Assembly: GCF_029227915.1 (NCBI RefSeq)
Contig: NC_079882.1
Coordinates: 31,612,001 to 31,676,000, forward strand
DNA from: Hydractinia symbiolongicarpus
Taxonomy: Eukaryota > Cnidaria > Hydrozoa > Anthoathecata > Hydractiniidae
DNA: 64,000 bases
Direction of reading: 5' to 3'
Shown: positions 36,701 to 49,630 of the stretch, piece after piece
How positions within the stretch are numbered: the first letter of the stretch is position 1
Layout of the letters: the number at the start of each line of letters is the position of its first letter
Position numbers and translations under genes: made by a program
Notes under the pieces: generated by a model
What the model was told of the DNA's origin: nothing
Seen by the model: the letters and a program-made list of their open reading frames with translations, nothing else
Databases searched by the model: none

Positions 36701-38570
36701 AAACTTCTTTTATTCAGCGTCTCATCAAAAATGAAAACATTTTTGAAAACTACAAGTCTCATGCGCTTTAGTGGTGAAAAGATAATTTAAAAAATCGTTC
36801 GGGAAATGAGTTTACACCCTGGTTACTTTCTTTGTATACTTTTGACTTTACAGGCCGAGTCTGGGATTTACGGAAATTGCAGGTTTTCGTTTGCCGGCGT
36901 TTAAACCTCTTTCATTAAGCGTCTCATCAAAAATGAAAACATTTTTAAAAACTACAAGTCTCATGCGTTTTAGAGATGAAAAGATAATTTAAAAAATCGT
37001 TCTGGAAATGAGTTTACTCTCTGGGTACTTTCTTTGTATACATTCGACTACACGGGCCAAGCCCAGGATTTAGGGGAAATCGCTGGGTTTCGATTGCCGT
37101 CGATTAAACCTCTTTCATTAAGCGTCTCATCAAAAATGAAAACATTTTTGAAAACTACAAGTCTCATGCGTTTTAGTGGTGAAACAATAATTTAAAAAAT
37201 CGTTCGGAAAATGAGTTTACTCCCTGGGTACTTTCTTTGTAAACTTTTGACTATACGGGCCGAGTGCGGGATTTACGGGAAATCGCGGGTTTTCGTTTGC
37301 CGGCGATTAACCTTTTTTTATTCAGCGTCCCATCAAAAATGAAAACATTTTTGAAAACTACAATTCTCATGCGTTTTAGTGGTGAAAAAATAATATAAAA
37401 AATCGTTCGGGAAATGAGTTTACTCACAGGGTACTTTCTTTGTATACATTCGACTATACGGGCCATGCCCGGGATTTACGGGAAATCGCGGGTTTTCGTT
37501 TGCCGGCGATTAAACCTCTTTCATTCAGCGTCCCATCAAAAATGAAAACATTTTTGAAAACTACAAGTCTCATGCGTTTTAGTGGTAAAAAGATAATTTA
37601 AAAAATCGTTTTGGAAATGAGTTTACTCACAGGGTACTTTCTTTGTATACATTCGACTATACGAGCCAAGCCCGGGATTTACGGGAAATGGCGGGTTTTC
37701 GTTTGCCGGCGATTAAACTTCTTTTATTCAGCGTCTCATCAAAAATGAAAACATTTTTAAAAATTACAAGTCTCATGCGTTTTAGTGGTGAAAAAATAAT
37801 TTAAAAAATCGTTCGGAAAATGAGTTTACTCCCTGGGTACTTTCTTTGTAAACTTTTGACTATACGGGCCGAGTGCGGGGTTTACGGGAAATGCCGGGTT
37901 TTCGTTTGCCGGCGATTAAACTTCTTTTATTCAGCGTCTCATCAAAAATGAAAACATTTTTGAAAACTACAAGTCTCATGGGCTTTAGTGGTGAAATAAT
38001 AATTTAAAAAATCGTTCGGGAAATGAGTTTACACCCTGGGTACTTTCTTTGTATACTTTTGACTATACGGGCCGAGTCCGGGATTTACGGGAAATCGCAG
38101 GTTTTCGTTTGCCAGCGATTAAACTTCTTTTATTCAGTGTCTCATCAAAAATGAAAACATTTTTGAAAACTACAAGTCTCATGCGTTTTAGTGGTGAAAA
38201 AATAATTTAAAAAATCGTTCTGGAAATGAGTTTACTCACAGGGTACTTTCTTTGTATACATTCGACTATACGGGCCAAGCCCGGGATTTACGGGAAATCG
38301 TGGGTTTTCGTTTGCCGGCGATTAAACTTCTTTTATTCAGCGTCTCATCAAAAATGAAAACATTTTTGAAAACTACCAGTCTCATGCGCTTTAGTGGTGA
38401 AAAGATAATTTAAAAAATCGTTCGGGAAATGAGTTTACACCCTGGTTACTTTCTTTGTATACTTTTGACTTTACAGGCCGAGTCTGGGATTTACGGAAAT
38501 TGCAGGTTTTCGTTTGCCGGCGTTTAAACCTCTTTCATTAAGCGTCTCATCAAAAATGAAAACATTTTTA
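33781..38570 (+). repeat. 4,869-bp (24-monomer) duplication, second copy
   Basis: A near-perfect repeat of 28,912-33,700. Differences are scattered single bases, such as GTCCGGG at about 33,820 for GTCCAGG at about 28,948, ATTAACCTTTTTTTATT (about 37,311) for ATTAAACTTCTTTTATT, and TTTGTTCAGTG (about 36,507) for TTTATTCAGTG. The copy runs directly into the family G domain. Confidence 0.85.
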
Positions 38571-41000
38571 AAAACTACAAGTCTCATGCGTTTTAGAGAT
38601 GAAAAGATAATTTAAAAAATCGTTCGGGAAATGAGTTTACACCCTGGTTACTTTCTTTGTATACTTTTGACTTTACAGGCCGAGTCTGGGATTTACGGAA
38701 ATTGCAGGTTTTCGTTTGCCGGCGTTCAAACCTCTTTCATTAAGCGTCTCATCAAAAATGAAAACATTTTTAAAAACTACAAGTCTCATGCGTTTTAGAG
38801 ATGAAAAGATAATTTAAAAAATCGTTCGGGAAATGAGTTTACACCCTGGTTACTTTCTTTGTATACTTTTGACTTTACAGGCCGAGTCTGGGATTTACGG
38901 AAATTGCAGGTTTTCGTTTGCCGGCGTTCAAACCTCTTTCATTAAGCGTCTCATCAAAAATGAAAACATTTTTGAAAACTACAAGTCTCGTGCGTTTTAG
39001 TGGTGAAAAAATAATTTAGAAAATCGTTCTGGAAATGAGTTTACTCACAGGGTACTTTCTTTGTATACATTCGACTATACGGGCCAAGCCCGGGATTTAC
39101 GGGAAATCGCGGGTTTTCGTTTGCCGGCGATTAAACTTCTTTTATTCAGCGTCTCATTAAAAATGAAAACATTTTTAAAAACTACAAGTCTCATGCGTTT
39201 TAGAGATGAAAAGATAATTTAAAAAATCGTTCGGGAAATGAGTTTACACCCTGGGTACTTTCTTTGTATACTTTTGACTTTACAGGGAGAGTCTGGGATT
39301 TACGGGAAATCGCAGGTTATCGTTTGCCGGCGTTTAAACCTCTTTCATTAAGCGTCTCATCAAAAATGAAAACATTTTTGAAAACTACAAGTCTCGTGCG
39401 TTTTAGTGGTAAAAAGATAATTTAAAAAATCGTTCTGGAAATGAGTTTACTCACAGGGTACTTTCTTTGTACACATTCGACTATACGGGCCAAGCCCGGG
39501 ATTTACGGAAATCGCGGGTTTTCGTTTGCCGGCGATTAAACTTCTTTTATTCAGCGTCTCATTAAAAATGAAAACATTTTTGAAAACTACAAGTCTCATG
39601 CGTTTTAGAGATGAAAAGATAATTTAAAAAATCGTTCGGGAAATGAGTTTACACCCTGGGTACTTTCTTTGTATACTTTTGACTTTACAGGGCGAGTCTG
39701 GGACTTACGGGAAAACGCAGGTTCTCGTTTGCCGGCGATTAAACCTCTTTCATTAAGCGTCTCATCAAAAATGAAAACATTTTTAAAAACTACAAGTCTC
39801 ATGCGTTTTAGAGATGAAAAGATAATTTAAAAAATCGTTCGGGAAATGAGTTTACACCCTGGTTACTTTCTTTGTATACTTTTGACTTTACAGGCCGAGT
39901 CTGGGATTTACGGAAATTGCAGGTTTTCGTTTGCCGGCGTTCAAACCTCTTTCATTAAGCGTCTCATCAAAAATGAAAACATTTTTAAAAACTACAAGTC
40001 TCATGCGTTTTAGAGATGAAAAGATAATTTAAAAAATCGTTCGGGAAATGAGTTTACACCCTGGTTACTTTCTTTGTATACTTTTGACTTTACAGGCCGA
40101 GTCTGGGATTTACGGAAATTGCAGGTTTTCGTTTGCCGGCGTTCAAACCTCTTTCATTAAGCGTCTCATCAAAAATGAAAACATTTTTGAAAACTACAAG
40201 TCTCGTGCGTTTTAGTGGTGAAAAAATAATTTAGAAAATCGTTCTGGAAATGAGTTTACTCACAGGGTACTTTCTTTGTATACATTCGACTATACGGGCC
40301 AAGCCCGGGATTTACGGGAAATCGCGGGTTTTCGTTTGCCGGCGATTAAACTTCTTTTATTCAGCGTCTCATTAAAAATGAAAACATTTTTAAAAACTAC
40401 AAGTCTCATGCGTTTTAGAGATGAAAAGATAATTTAAAAAATCGTTCGGGAAATGAGTTTACACCCTGGGTACTTTCTTTGTATACTTTTGACTTTACAG
40501 GGAGAGTCTGGGATTTACGGGAAATCGCAGGTTATCGTTTGCCGGCGTTTAAACCTCTTTCATTAAGCGTCTCATCAAAAATGAAAACATTTTTGAAAAC
40601 TACAAGTCTCGTGCGTTTTAGTGGTAAAAAGATAATTTAAAAAATCGTTCTGGAAATGAGTTTACTCACAGGGTACTTTCTTTGTACACATTCGACTATA
40701 CGGGCCAAGCCCGGGATTTACGGAAATCGCGGGTTTTCGTTTGCCGGCGATTAAACTTCTTTTATTCAGCGTCTCATTAAAAATGAAAACATTTTTGAAA
40801 ACTACAAGTCTCATGCGTTTTAGAGATGAAAAGATAATTTAAAAAATCGTTCGGGAAATGAGTTTACACCCTGGGTACTTTCTTTGTATACTTTTGACTT
40901 TACAGGGCGAGTCTGGGACTTACGGGAAAACGCAGGTTCTCGTTTGCCGGCGATTAAACCTCTTTCATTAAGCGTCTCATCAAAAATGAAAACATTTTTG
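38571..41000 (+). repeat. 1,215-bp (6-monomer) tandem duplication, family G
   Basis: Copies 38,571-39,785 and 39,786-41,000 share TTTTAGAGATGAAAAG, GGGATTTACGGAAATTGCAGG, ACAGGGAGAGTCTGGG, GCAGGTTATCG and CTTTGTACACATTCG. The unit is 3 bp shorter than six full monomers because three of its six monomers lack one G in TTTACGGAAAT. The first two monomers of each copy are themselves near-identical 202-bp tandem units (38,641 and 38,843; 39,856 and 40,058). Confidence 0.85.
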
Positions 41001-42079
41001 AAAACTACAAGTCTCATGCGTTTTAGTGGTAAAAAGATAATTTAAAAAATCGTTTTGGAAATGAGTTTACTCACAGGGTACTTTCTTTGTATACATTCGA
41101 CTATACGGGCCAAGCCCGGGATTTACGGGAAATGGCGGGTTTTCGTTTGCCGGCGATTAAACTTCCTTTATTCAGCGTCTCATCAAAAATGAAAACATTT
41201 TTGAAAATTACAAGTCTCATGCGTTTTAGTGGTGAAAAAATAATTTAAAAAATCGTTCGGAAAATGAGTTTACTCCCTGGGTACTTTCTTTGTAAACTTT
41301 TGACTATACGGGCCGAGTGCGGGGTTTACGGGAAATGGCGGGTTTTCGTTTGCCGGCGATTAAACTTCTTTTATTCAGCGTCTCATCAAAAATGAAAACA
41401 TTTTTGAAAATTACAAGTCTCATGGGCTTTAGTGGTGAAATAATAATTTAAAAAATCGTTCGGGAATTGAGTTTACACCCTGGGTACTTTCTTTGTATAC
41501 TTTTGACTATACGGCCCGAGTCCGGGATTTACGGGAAATCGCAGGTTTTCGTTTGCCAGCGATTAAACTTCTTTTATTCAGTGTCTCATCAAAAATGAAA
41601 ACATTTCTGAAAACTACAAGTCTCATGCGTTTTAGTGGTGAAAAAATAATTTAAAAAATCGTTCGGAAAATGAGTTTACTCCCTGGGTACTTTCTTTGTA
41701 AACTTTTGACTATACGGGCCGAGTGCGGGGTTTACGGGAAATGCCGGGTTTTCGTTTGCCGGCGATTAAACTTCTTTTATTCAGCGTCTCATCAAAAATG
41801 AAAACATTTTTGAAAACTACAAGTCTCATGGGCTTTAGTGGTGAAATAATAATTTAAAAAATCGTTCGGGAAATGAGTTTACACCCTGGGTACTTTCTTT
41901 GTATACTTTTGACTATACGGGCCGAGTCCGGGATTTACGGGAAATCGCAGGTTTTCGTTTGCCAGCGATTAAACTTCTTTTATTCAGTGTCTCATCAAAA
42001 ATGAAAACATTTTTGAAAACTACAAGTCTCATGCGTTTTAGTGGTGAAAAAATAATTTAAAAAATCGTTCTGGAAATGA
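41001..42079 (+). repeat. Transition monomers resembling the end of the 4,869-bp block
   Basis: About five monomers of types seen near 37,500-38,300: GGTAAAAAGATAATTT with CGTTTTGG, then GAGTGCGGGGTTTACGGG, then ATGGGCTTTAG/GAAATAATAATTT with GGGAATTGAG (about 41,462). The GCGGGGTTTACGGGAAATGCCGGG monomer at about 41,725 has its partner about 3.85 kb upstream. No other element is seen. Confidence 0.7.
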
Positions 42080-45000
42080 GTTTACTCACAGGGTACTTTC
42101 TTTGTATACATTCGACTATACGGGCCAAGCCCGGGATTTACGGGAAATCGTGGGTTTTCGTTTGCCGGCGATTAAACTTCTTTTATTCAGCGTCTCATCA
42201 AAAATGAAAACATTTTTGAAAACTACAAGTCTCATGCGCTTTAGTGGTGAAAAGATAATTTAAAAAATCGTTCGGGAAATGAGTTTACACCCTGGTCACT
42301 TTCTTTGTATACTTTTGACTTTACAGGCCGAGTCTGGGATTTACGGAAATCGCAGGTTTTCGTTTGCCGGCGTTTAAACCTCTTTCATTAAGCGTCTCAT
42401 CAAAAATGAAAACATTTTTAAAAACTACAAGTCTCATGCGTTTTAGAGATGAAAAGATAATTTAAAAAATCGTTCGGGAAATGAGTTTACACCCTGGTTA
42501 CTTTCTTTGTATACTTTTGACTTTACAGGCCGAGTCTGGGATTTACGGAAATTGCAGGTTTTCGTTTGCCGGCGTTTAAACCTCTTTCATTAAGCGTCTC
42601 ATCAAAAATGAAAACATTTTTGAAAACTACAAGTCTCGTGCGTTTTAGTGGTGAAAAAATAATTTAGAAAATCGTTCTGGAAATGAGTTTACTCACAGGG
42701 TACTTTCTTTGTATACATTCGACTATACGGGCCAAGCCCGGGATTTACGGGAAATCGCGGGTTTTCGTTTGCCGGCGATTAAACTTCTTTTATTCAGCGT
42801 CTCATCAAAAATGAAAACATTTTTAAAAGCTACAAGTCTCATGCGTTTTAGAGATGAAAAGATAATTTAAAAAATCGTTCGGGAAATGAGTTTACACCCT
42901 GGGTACTTTCTTTGTATACTTTTGACTTTACAGGGAGAGTCTGGGATTTACGGGAAATCGCAGGTTATCGTTTGCCGGCGTTTAAACCTCTTTCATTAAG
43001 CGTCTCATCAAAAATGAAAACATTTTTGAAAACTACAAGTCTCGTGCGTTTTAGTGGTAAAAAGATAATTTAAAAAATCGTTCTGGAAATGAGTTTACTC
43101 ACAGGGTACTTTCTTTGTATACATTCGACTATACGGGCCAAGCCCGGGATTTACGGGAAATCGCGGGTTTTCGTTTGCCGGCGATTAAACTTCTTTTATT
43201 CAGCGTCTCATTAAAAATGAAAACATTTTTGAAAACTACAAGTCTCATGCGTTTTAGAGATGAAAAGATATTTTAAAAAATCGTTCGGGAAATGAGTTTA
43301 CACCCTGGGTACTTTCTTTGTATACTTTTGACTTTACAGGGCGAGTCTGGGATTTACGGGAAAACGCAGGTTCTCGTTTGCCGGCGATTAAACCTCTTTC
43401 ATTAAGCGTCTCATCAAAAATGAAAACATTTTTGAAAACTACAAGTCTCATGCGTTTTAGTGGTAAAAAGATAATTTAAAAAATCGTTTTGGAAATGAGT
43501 TTACTCACAGGGTACTTTCTTTGTATACATTCGACTATACGGGCCAAGCCCGGGATTTACGGGAAATGGCGGGTTTTCGTTTGCCGGCGATTAAACTTCT
43601 TTTATTCAGCGTCTCATCAAAAATGAAAACATTTTTGAAAATTACAAGTCTCATGCGTTTTAGTGGTGAAAAAATAATTTAAAAAATCGTTCGGAAAATG
43701 AGTTTACTCACAGGGTACTTTCTTTGTATACATTCGACTATACGGGCCAAGCCCGGGATTTACGGGAAATCGTGGGTTTTCGTTTGCCGGCGATTAAACT
43801 TCTTTTATTCAGCGTCTCATCAAAAATGAAAACATTTTTGAAAACTACAAGTCTCATGCGCTTTAGTGGTGAAAAGATAATTTAAAAAATCGTTCGGGAA
43901 ATGAGTTTACACCCTGGTCACTTTCTTTGTATACTTTTGACTTTACAGGCCGAGTCTGGGATTTACGGAAATCGCAGGTTTTCGTTTGCCGGCGTTTAAA
44001 CCTCTTTCATTAAGCGTCTCATCAAAAATGAAAACATTTTTAAAAACTACAAGTCTCATGCGTTTTAGAGATGAAAAGATAATTTAAAAAATCGTTCGGG
44101 AAATGAGTTTACACCCTGGTTACTTTCTTTGTATACTTTTGACTTTACAGGCCGAGTCTGGGATTTACGGAAATTGCAGGTTTTCGTTTGCCGGCGTTTA
44201 AACCTCTTTCATTAAGCGTCTCATCAAAAATGAAAACATTTTTGAAAACTACAAGTCTCGTGCGTTTTAGTGGTGAAAAAATAATTTAGAAAATCGTTCT
44301 GGAAATGAGTTTACTCACAGGGTACTTTCTTTGTATACATTCGACTATACGGGCCAAGCCCGGGATTTACGGGAAATCGCGGGTTTTCGTTTGCCGGCGA
44401 TTAAACTTCTTTTATTCAGCGTCTCATCAAAAATGAAAACATTTTTAAAAGCTACAAGTCTCATGCGTTTTAGAGATGAAAAGATAATTTAAAAAATCGT
44501 TCGGGAAATGAGTTTACACCCTGGGTACTTTCTTTGTATACTTTTGACTTTACAGGGAGAGTCTGGGATTTACGGGAAATCGCAGGTTATCGTTTGCCGG
44601 CGTTTAAACCTCTTTCATTAAGCGTCTCATCAAAAATGAAAACATTTTTGAAAACTACAAGTCTCGTGCGTTTTAGTGGTAAAAAGATAATTTAAAAAAT
44701 CGTTCTGGAAATGAGTTTACTCACAGGGTACTTTCTTTGTATACATTCGATATACGGGCCAAGCCCGGGATTTACGGGAAATCGCGGGTTTTCGTTTGCC
44801 GGCGATTAAACTTCTTTTATTCAGCGTCTCATTAAAAATGAAAACATTTTTGAAAACTACAAGTCTCATGCGTTTTAGAGATGAAAAGATATTTTAAAAA
44901 ATCGTTCGGGAAATGAGTTTACACCCTGGGTACTTTCTTTGTATACTTTTGACTTTACAGGGCGAGTCTGGGATTTACGGGAAAACGCAGGTTCTCGTTT

Positions 45001-45325
45001 GCCGGCGATTAAACCTCTTTCATTAAGCGTCTCATCAAAAATGAAAACATTTTTGAAAACTACAAGTCTCATGCGTTTTAGTGGTAAAAAGATAATTTAA
45101 AAAATCGTTTTGGAAATGAGTTTACTCACAGGGTACTTTCTTTGTATACATTCGACTATACGGGCCAAGCCCGGGATTTACGGGAAATGGCGGGTTTTCG
45201 TTTGCCGGCGATTAAACTTCTTTTATTCAGCGTCTCATCAAAAATGAAAACATTTTTGAAAATTACAAGTCTCATGCGTTTTAGTGGTGAAAAAATAATT
45301 TAAAAAATCGTTCGGAAAATGAGTT
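42080..45325 (+). repeat. 1,622-bp (8-monomer) tandem duplication
   Basis: Copies 42,080-43,701 and 43,702 to about 45,325. The offset is 1,622 bp up to about 44,745 and 1,621 bp after it, because the second copy has lost one base (CATTCGATATACGG for CATTCGACTATACGG). Shared markers are GGAAATCGTGGG, CCTGGTCACTTTC, TTTTAAAAGCTACAAG and GATATTTTAAAAAATCG. The first copy starts after TTCTGGAAATGAG and the second after TTCGGAAAATGAG, which places the junction near 43,700. Confidence 0.88.
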
Positions 45326-46669
45326 TACTCCCTGGGTACTTTCTTTGTAAACTTTTGACTATACGGGCCGAGTGCGGGGTTTACGGGAAATGGCGGGTTT
45401 TCGTTTGCCGGCGATTAAACTTCTTTTATTCAGCGTCTCATCAAAAATGAAAACATTTTTGAAAATTACAAGTCTCATGGGCTTTAGTGGTGAAATAATA
45501 ATTTAAAAAATCGTTCGGGAATTGAGTTTACACCCTGGGTACTTTCTTTGTATACTTTTGACTATACGGGCCGAGTCCGGGATTTACGGGAAATCGCAGG
45601 TTTTCGTTTGCCAGCGATTAAACTTCTTTTATTCAGTGTCTCATCAAAAATGAAAACATTTTTGAAAACTACAAGTCTCATGCGTTTTAGTGGTGAAAAA
45701 ATATTTTAAAAAATCGTTCTGGAAATGAGTTTACTCACAGGGTACTTTCTTTGTATACATTCGACTATACGGGCCAAGCCCGGGATTTACGGGAAATCGC
45801 GGGTTTTCGTTTGCCGGCGATTAAACTTCTTTTATTCAGCGTCTCATCAAAAATGAAAACATTTTTAAAAACTACAAGTCTCATGCGTTTTAGTGGTGAA
45901 AAAATAATTTAAAAAATCGTTCGGGAAATGAGTTTACTCCCTGGGTACTTTCTTTGTATACTTTTGATTATACGGGCCGAGTCCGGGGTTTACGGGAAAT
46001 GGCGGATTTTCGTTTGCCGGCGATTAAACTTCTTTTATTCAGCGTCTCATCAAAAATGAAAACATTTTTGAAAACTACAAGTCTCATGCGTTTTAGTGGT
46101 GAAAAGATAATTTAAAAAATCGTTCGGGAAATGAGTTTACACCCTGGTTACTTTCTTTGTATACTTTTGACTTTACAGAGCGAGTCTGGGATTTACGGGA
46201 AAACGCAGGTTATCGTTTGCCGGCGATTAAACCTCTTTCATTAAGCGTCTCATCAAAAATGAAAACATTTTTGAAAACTACAAGTCTCATGGGCTTTAGT
46301 GGTGAAATAATAATTTAAAAAATCGTTCGGGAATTGAGTTTACACCCTGGGTACTTTCTTTGTATACTTTTGACTATACGGGCCAAGCCCGGGATTTACG
46401 GGAAATGGCGGGTTTTCGTTTGCCGGCGATTAAACTTCTTTTATTCAGCGTCTCATCAAAAATGAAAACATTTTTGAAAATTACAAGTCTCATGCGTTTT
46501 AGTGGTGAAAAAATAATTTAAAAAATCGTTCGGAAAATAAGTTTACTCCCTGGGTACTTTCTTTGTAAACTTTTGACTATACGGGCCGAGTGCGGGATTT
46601 ACGGGAAATCGCGGGTTTTCGTTTGCCGGCGATTAAACTTCTTTTATTCAGCGTCTCATCAAAAATGAA
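45326..46669 (+). repeat. Mixed monomers opening the ACAGAGCGAG domain
   Basis: About seven monomers. New here are GATTATACGGGCCGAGTCC with GGGGTTTACGGGAAATGGCGGATTTTCG (about 45,965) and a family C derivative with TTTACAGAGCGAGTCTGGG and GGGAAAACGCAGGTTATCG (about 46,172). Both recur in the next duplications. An F monomer with GGGAATTGAG lies at about 46,330. Confidence 0.75.
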
Positions 46670-48293
46670 AACATTTTTAAAAACTACAAGTCTCATGCGT
46701 TTTAGTGGTGAAAAAATAATTTAAAAAATCGTTCGGGAAATGAGTTTACTCCCTCGGTACTTTCTTTGTATACTTTTGATTATACGGGCCGCGTCCGGGG
46801 TTTACGGGAAATGGCGGATTTTCGTTTGCCGGCGATTAAACTTCTTTTATTCAGCGTCTCATCAAAAATGAAAACATTTTTGAAAACTACAAGTCTCATG
46901 CGTTTTAGTGGTGAAAAGATAATTTAAAAAATCGTTCGGGAAATGAGTTTACACCCTGGTTACTTTCTTTGTATACTTTTGACTTTACAGAGCGAGTCTG
47001 GGATTTACGGGAAAACGCAGGTTATCGTTTGCCGGCGATTAAACCTCTTTCATTAAGCGTCTCATCAAAAATGAAAACATTTTTGAAAACTACAAGTCTC
47101 ATGCGTTTTAGTGGTAAAAAGATAATTTAAAAAATCGTTTTGGAAATGAGTTTACTCACAGGGTACTTTCTTTGTATACATTCGACTATACGGGCCAAGC
47201 CCGGGATTTACGGGAAATCGCAGGTTTTCGTTTGCCAGCGATTAAACTTCTTTTATTCAGTGTCTCATCAAAAATGAAAACATTTTTGAAAACTACAAGT
47301 CTCATGCGTTTTAGTGGTGAAAAGATAATTTAAAAAATCGTTCGGGAAATGAGTTTACACCCTGGTTACTTTCTTTGTATACTTTTGACTTTACAGAGCG
47401 AGTCTGGGATTTACGGGAAAACGCAGGTTATCGTTTGCCGGCGATTAAACCTCTTTCATTAAGCGTCTCATCAAAAATGAAAACATTTTTAAAAACTACA
47501 AGTCTCATGCGTTTTAGTGGTGAAAAAATAATTTAAAAAATCGTTCGGGAAATGAGTTTACTCCCTCGGTACTTTCTTTGTATACTTTTGATTATACGGG
47601 CCGCGTCCGGGGTTTACGGGAAATGGCGGATTTTCGTTTGCCGGCGATTAAACTTCTTTTATTCAGCGTCTCATCAAAAATGAAAACATTTTTGAAAACT
47701 ACAAGTCTCATGCGTTTTAGTGGTGAAAAGATAATTTAAAAAATCGTTCGGGAAATGAGTTTACACCCTGGTTACTTTCTTTGTATACTTTTGACTTTAC
47801 AGAGCGAGTCTGGGATTTACGGGAAAACGCAGGTTATCGTTTGCCGGCGATTAAACCTCTTTCATTAAGCGTCTCATCAAAAATGAAAACATTTTTGAAA
47901 ACTACAAGTCTCATGCGTTTTAGTGGTAAAAAGATAATTTAAAAAATCGTTTTGGAAATGAGTTTACTCACAGGGTACTTTCTTTGTATACATTCGACTA
48001 TACGGGCCAAGCCCGGGATTTACGGGAAATCGCAGGTTTTCGTTTGCCAGCGATTAAACTTCTTTTATTCAGTGTCTCATCAAAAATGAAAACATTTTTG
48101 AAAACTACAAGTCTCATGCGTTTTAGTGGTGAAAAGATAATTTAAAAAATCGTTCGGGAAATGAGTTTACACCCTGGTTACTTTCTTTGTATACTTTTGA
48201 CTTTACAGAGCGAGTCTGGGATTTACGGGAAAACGCAGGTTATCGTTTGCCGGCGATTAAACCTCTTTCATTAAGCGTCTCATCAAAAATGAA
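46670..48293 (+). repeat. 812-bp (4-monomer) tandem duplication
   Basis: Copies of about 46,670-47,481 and 47,482-48,293. The marker CCCTCGGTAC, which occurs at only these two places that I found, is at 46,751 and 47,563, followed by GGCCGCGTCCGGGG in both. The order is a GATTATACGG monomer, an ACAGAGCGAG monomer, a GGTAAAAAGATAATTT monomer with CGTTTTGG, then a GCCAGCGATT/AGTGTCTC monomer. Confidence 0.82.
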
Positions 48294-49250
48294 AACATTT
48301 TTGAAAACTACAAGTCTCATGGGCTTTAGTGGTGAAATAATAATTTAAAAAATCGTTCGGGAATTGAGTTTACACCCTGGGTACTTTCTTTGTATACTTT
48401 TGACTATACGGGCCAAGCCCGGGATTTACGGGAAATGGCGGGTTTTCGTTTGCCGGCGATTAAACTTCTTTTATTCAGCGTCTCATCAAAAATGAAAACA
48501 TTTTTGAAAATTACAAGTCTCATGCGTTTTAGTGGTGAAAAAATAATTTAAAAAATCGTTCGGAAAATAAGTTTACTCCCTGGGTACTTTCTTTGTAAAC
48601 TTTTGACTATACGGGCCGAGTGCGGGATTTACGGGAAATCGCGGGTTTTCGTTTGCCGGCGATTAAATTCTTTTATTCAGCGTCTCATCAAAAATGAAAA
48701 CATTTTTAAAAACTACAAGTCTCATGCGTTTTAGTGGTGAAAAAATAATTTAAAAAATCGTTCGGGAAATGAGTTTACTCCCTGGGTACTTTCTTTGTAT
48801 ACTTTTGATTATACGGGCCGAGTCCGGGGTTTACGGGAAATGGCGGATTTTCGTTTGCCGGCGATTAAACTTCTTTTATTCAGCGTCTCATCAAAAATGA
48901 AAACATTTTTGAAAACTACAAGTCTCATGCGTTTTAGTGGTGAAAAGATAATTTAAAAAATCGTTCGGGAAATGAGTTTACACCCTGGTTACTTTCTTTG
49001 TATACTTTTGACTTTACAGAGCGAGTCTGGGATTTACGGGAAAACGCAGGTTATCGTTTGCCGGCGATTAAACCTCTTTCATTAAGCGTCTCATCAAAAA
49101 TGAAAACATTTTTGAAAACTACAAGTCTCATGCGTTTTAGTGGTAAAAAGATAATTTAAAAAATCGTTTTGGAAATGAGTTTACTCACAGGGTACTTTCT
49201 TTGTATACATTCGACTATACGGGCCAAGCCCGGGATTTACGGGAAATGGC
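48294..49250 (+). repeat. Partial third copy, offset 2,030 bp from 46,264-47,220
   Basis: GGGAATTGAGTTTACACC lies at 46,330 and 48,360, and GGAAAATAAGTTTAC recurs at the same spacing. This copy has CCCTGGGTAC and GGCCGAGTCC where the upstream one has CCCTCGGTAC and GGCCGCGTCC. It carries a 1-bp deletion at about 48,666 (GATTAAATTCTTT). So the CCCTCGGTAC variant arose or was spread after this lineage split. Confidence 0.72.
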
Positions 49251-49630
49251 GGGTTTTCATTTGCCGGCGATTAAACTTCTTTTATTCAGCGTCTCATTAA
49301 AAATGAAAACATTTTTGAAAACTACAAGTCTCATGCGTTTTAGAGATGAAAAGATAATTTAAAAAATCGTTCGGGAAATGAGTTTACACCCTGGGTACTT
49401 TCTTTGTATACTTTTGACTTTACAGGGCGAGTCTGGGATTTACGGGAAAACGCAGGTTATCGTTTGCCGGCGTTTAAACCTCTTTCATTAAGCGTCTCAT
49501 CAAAAATGAAAACATTTTTGAAAACTACAAGTCTCGTGCGTTTTAGTGGTGAAAAAATAATTTAAAAAATCGTTCGGGAAATAAGTTTACTCCCTGGGTA
49601 CTTTCTTTGTATACTTTTGACTATACGGGC
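49251..49630 (+). repeat. Transition monomers with a return of family G
   Basis: Two monomers. One has TTTTAGAGATGAAAAG, ACAGGGCGAGTCTGGG and GGGAAAACGCAGGTTATCG, as in the 38.6-45.3 kb domain. The next has CTCGTGCGTTTTAG followed by GGAAATAAGTTTAC. The stretch opens with a CpG to CpA change in GGTTTTCATTTGCC (49,259). Confidence 0.65.
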
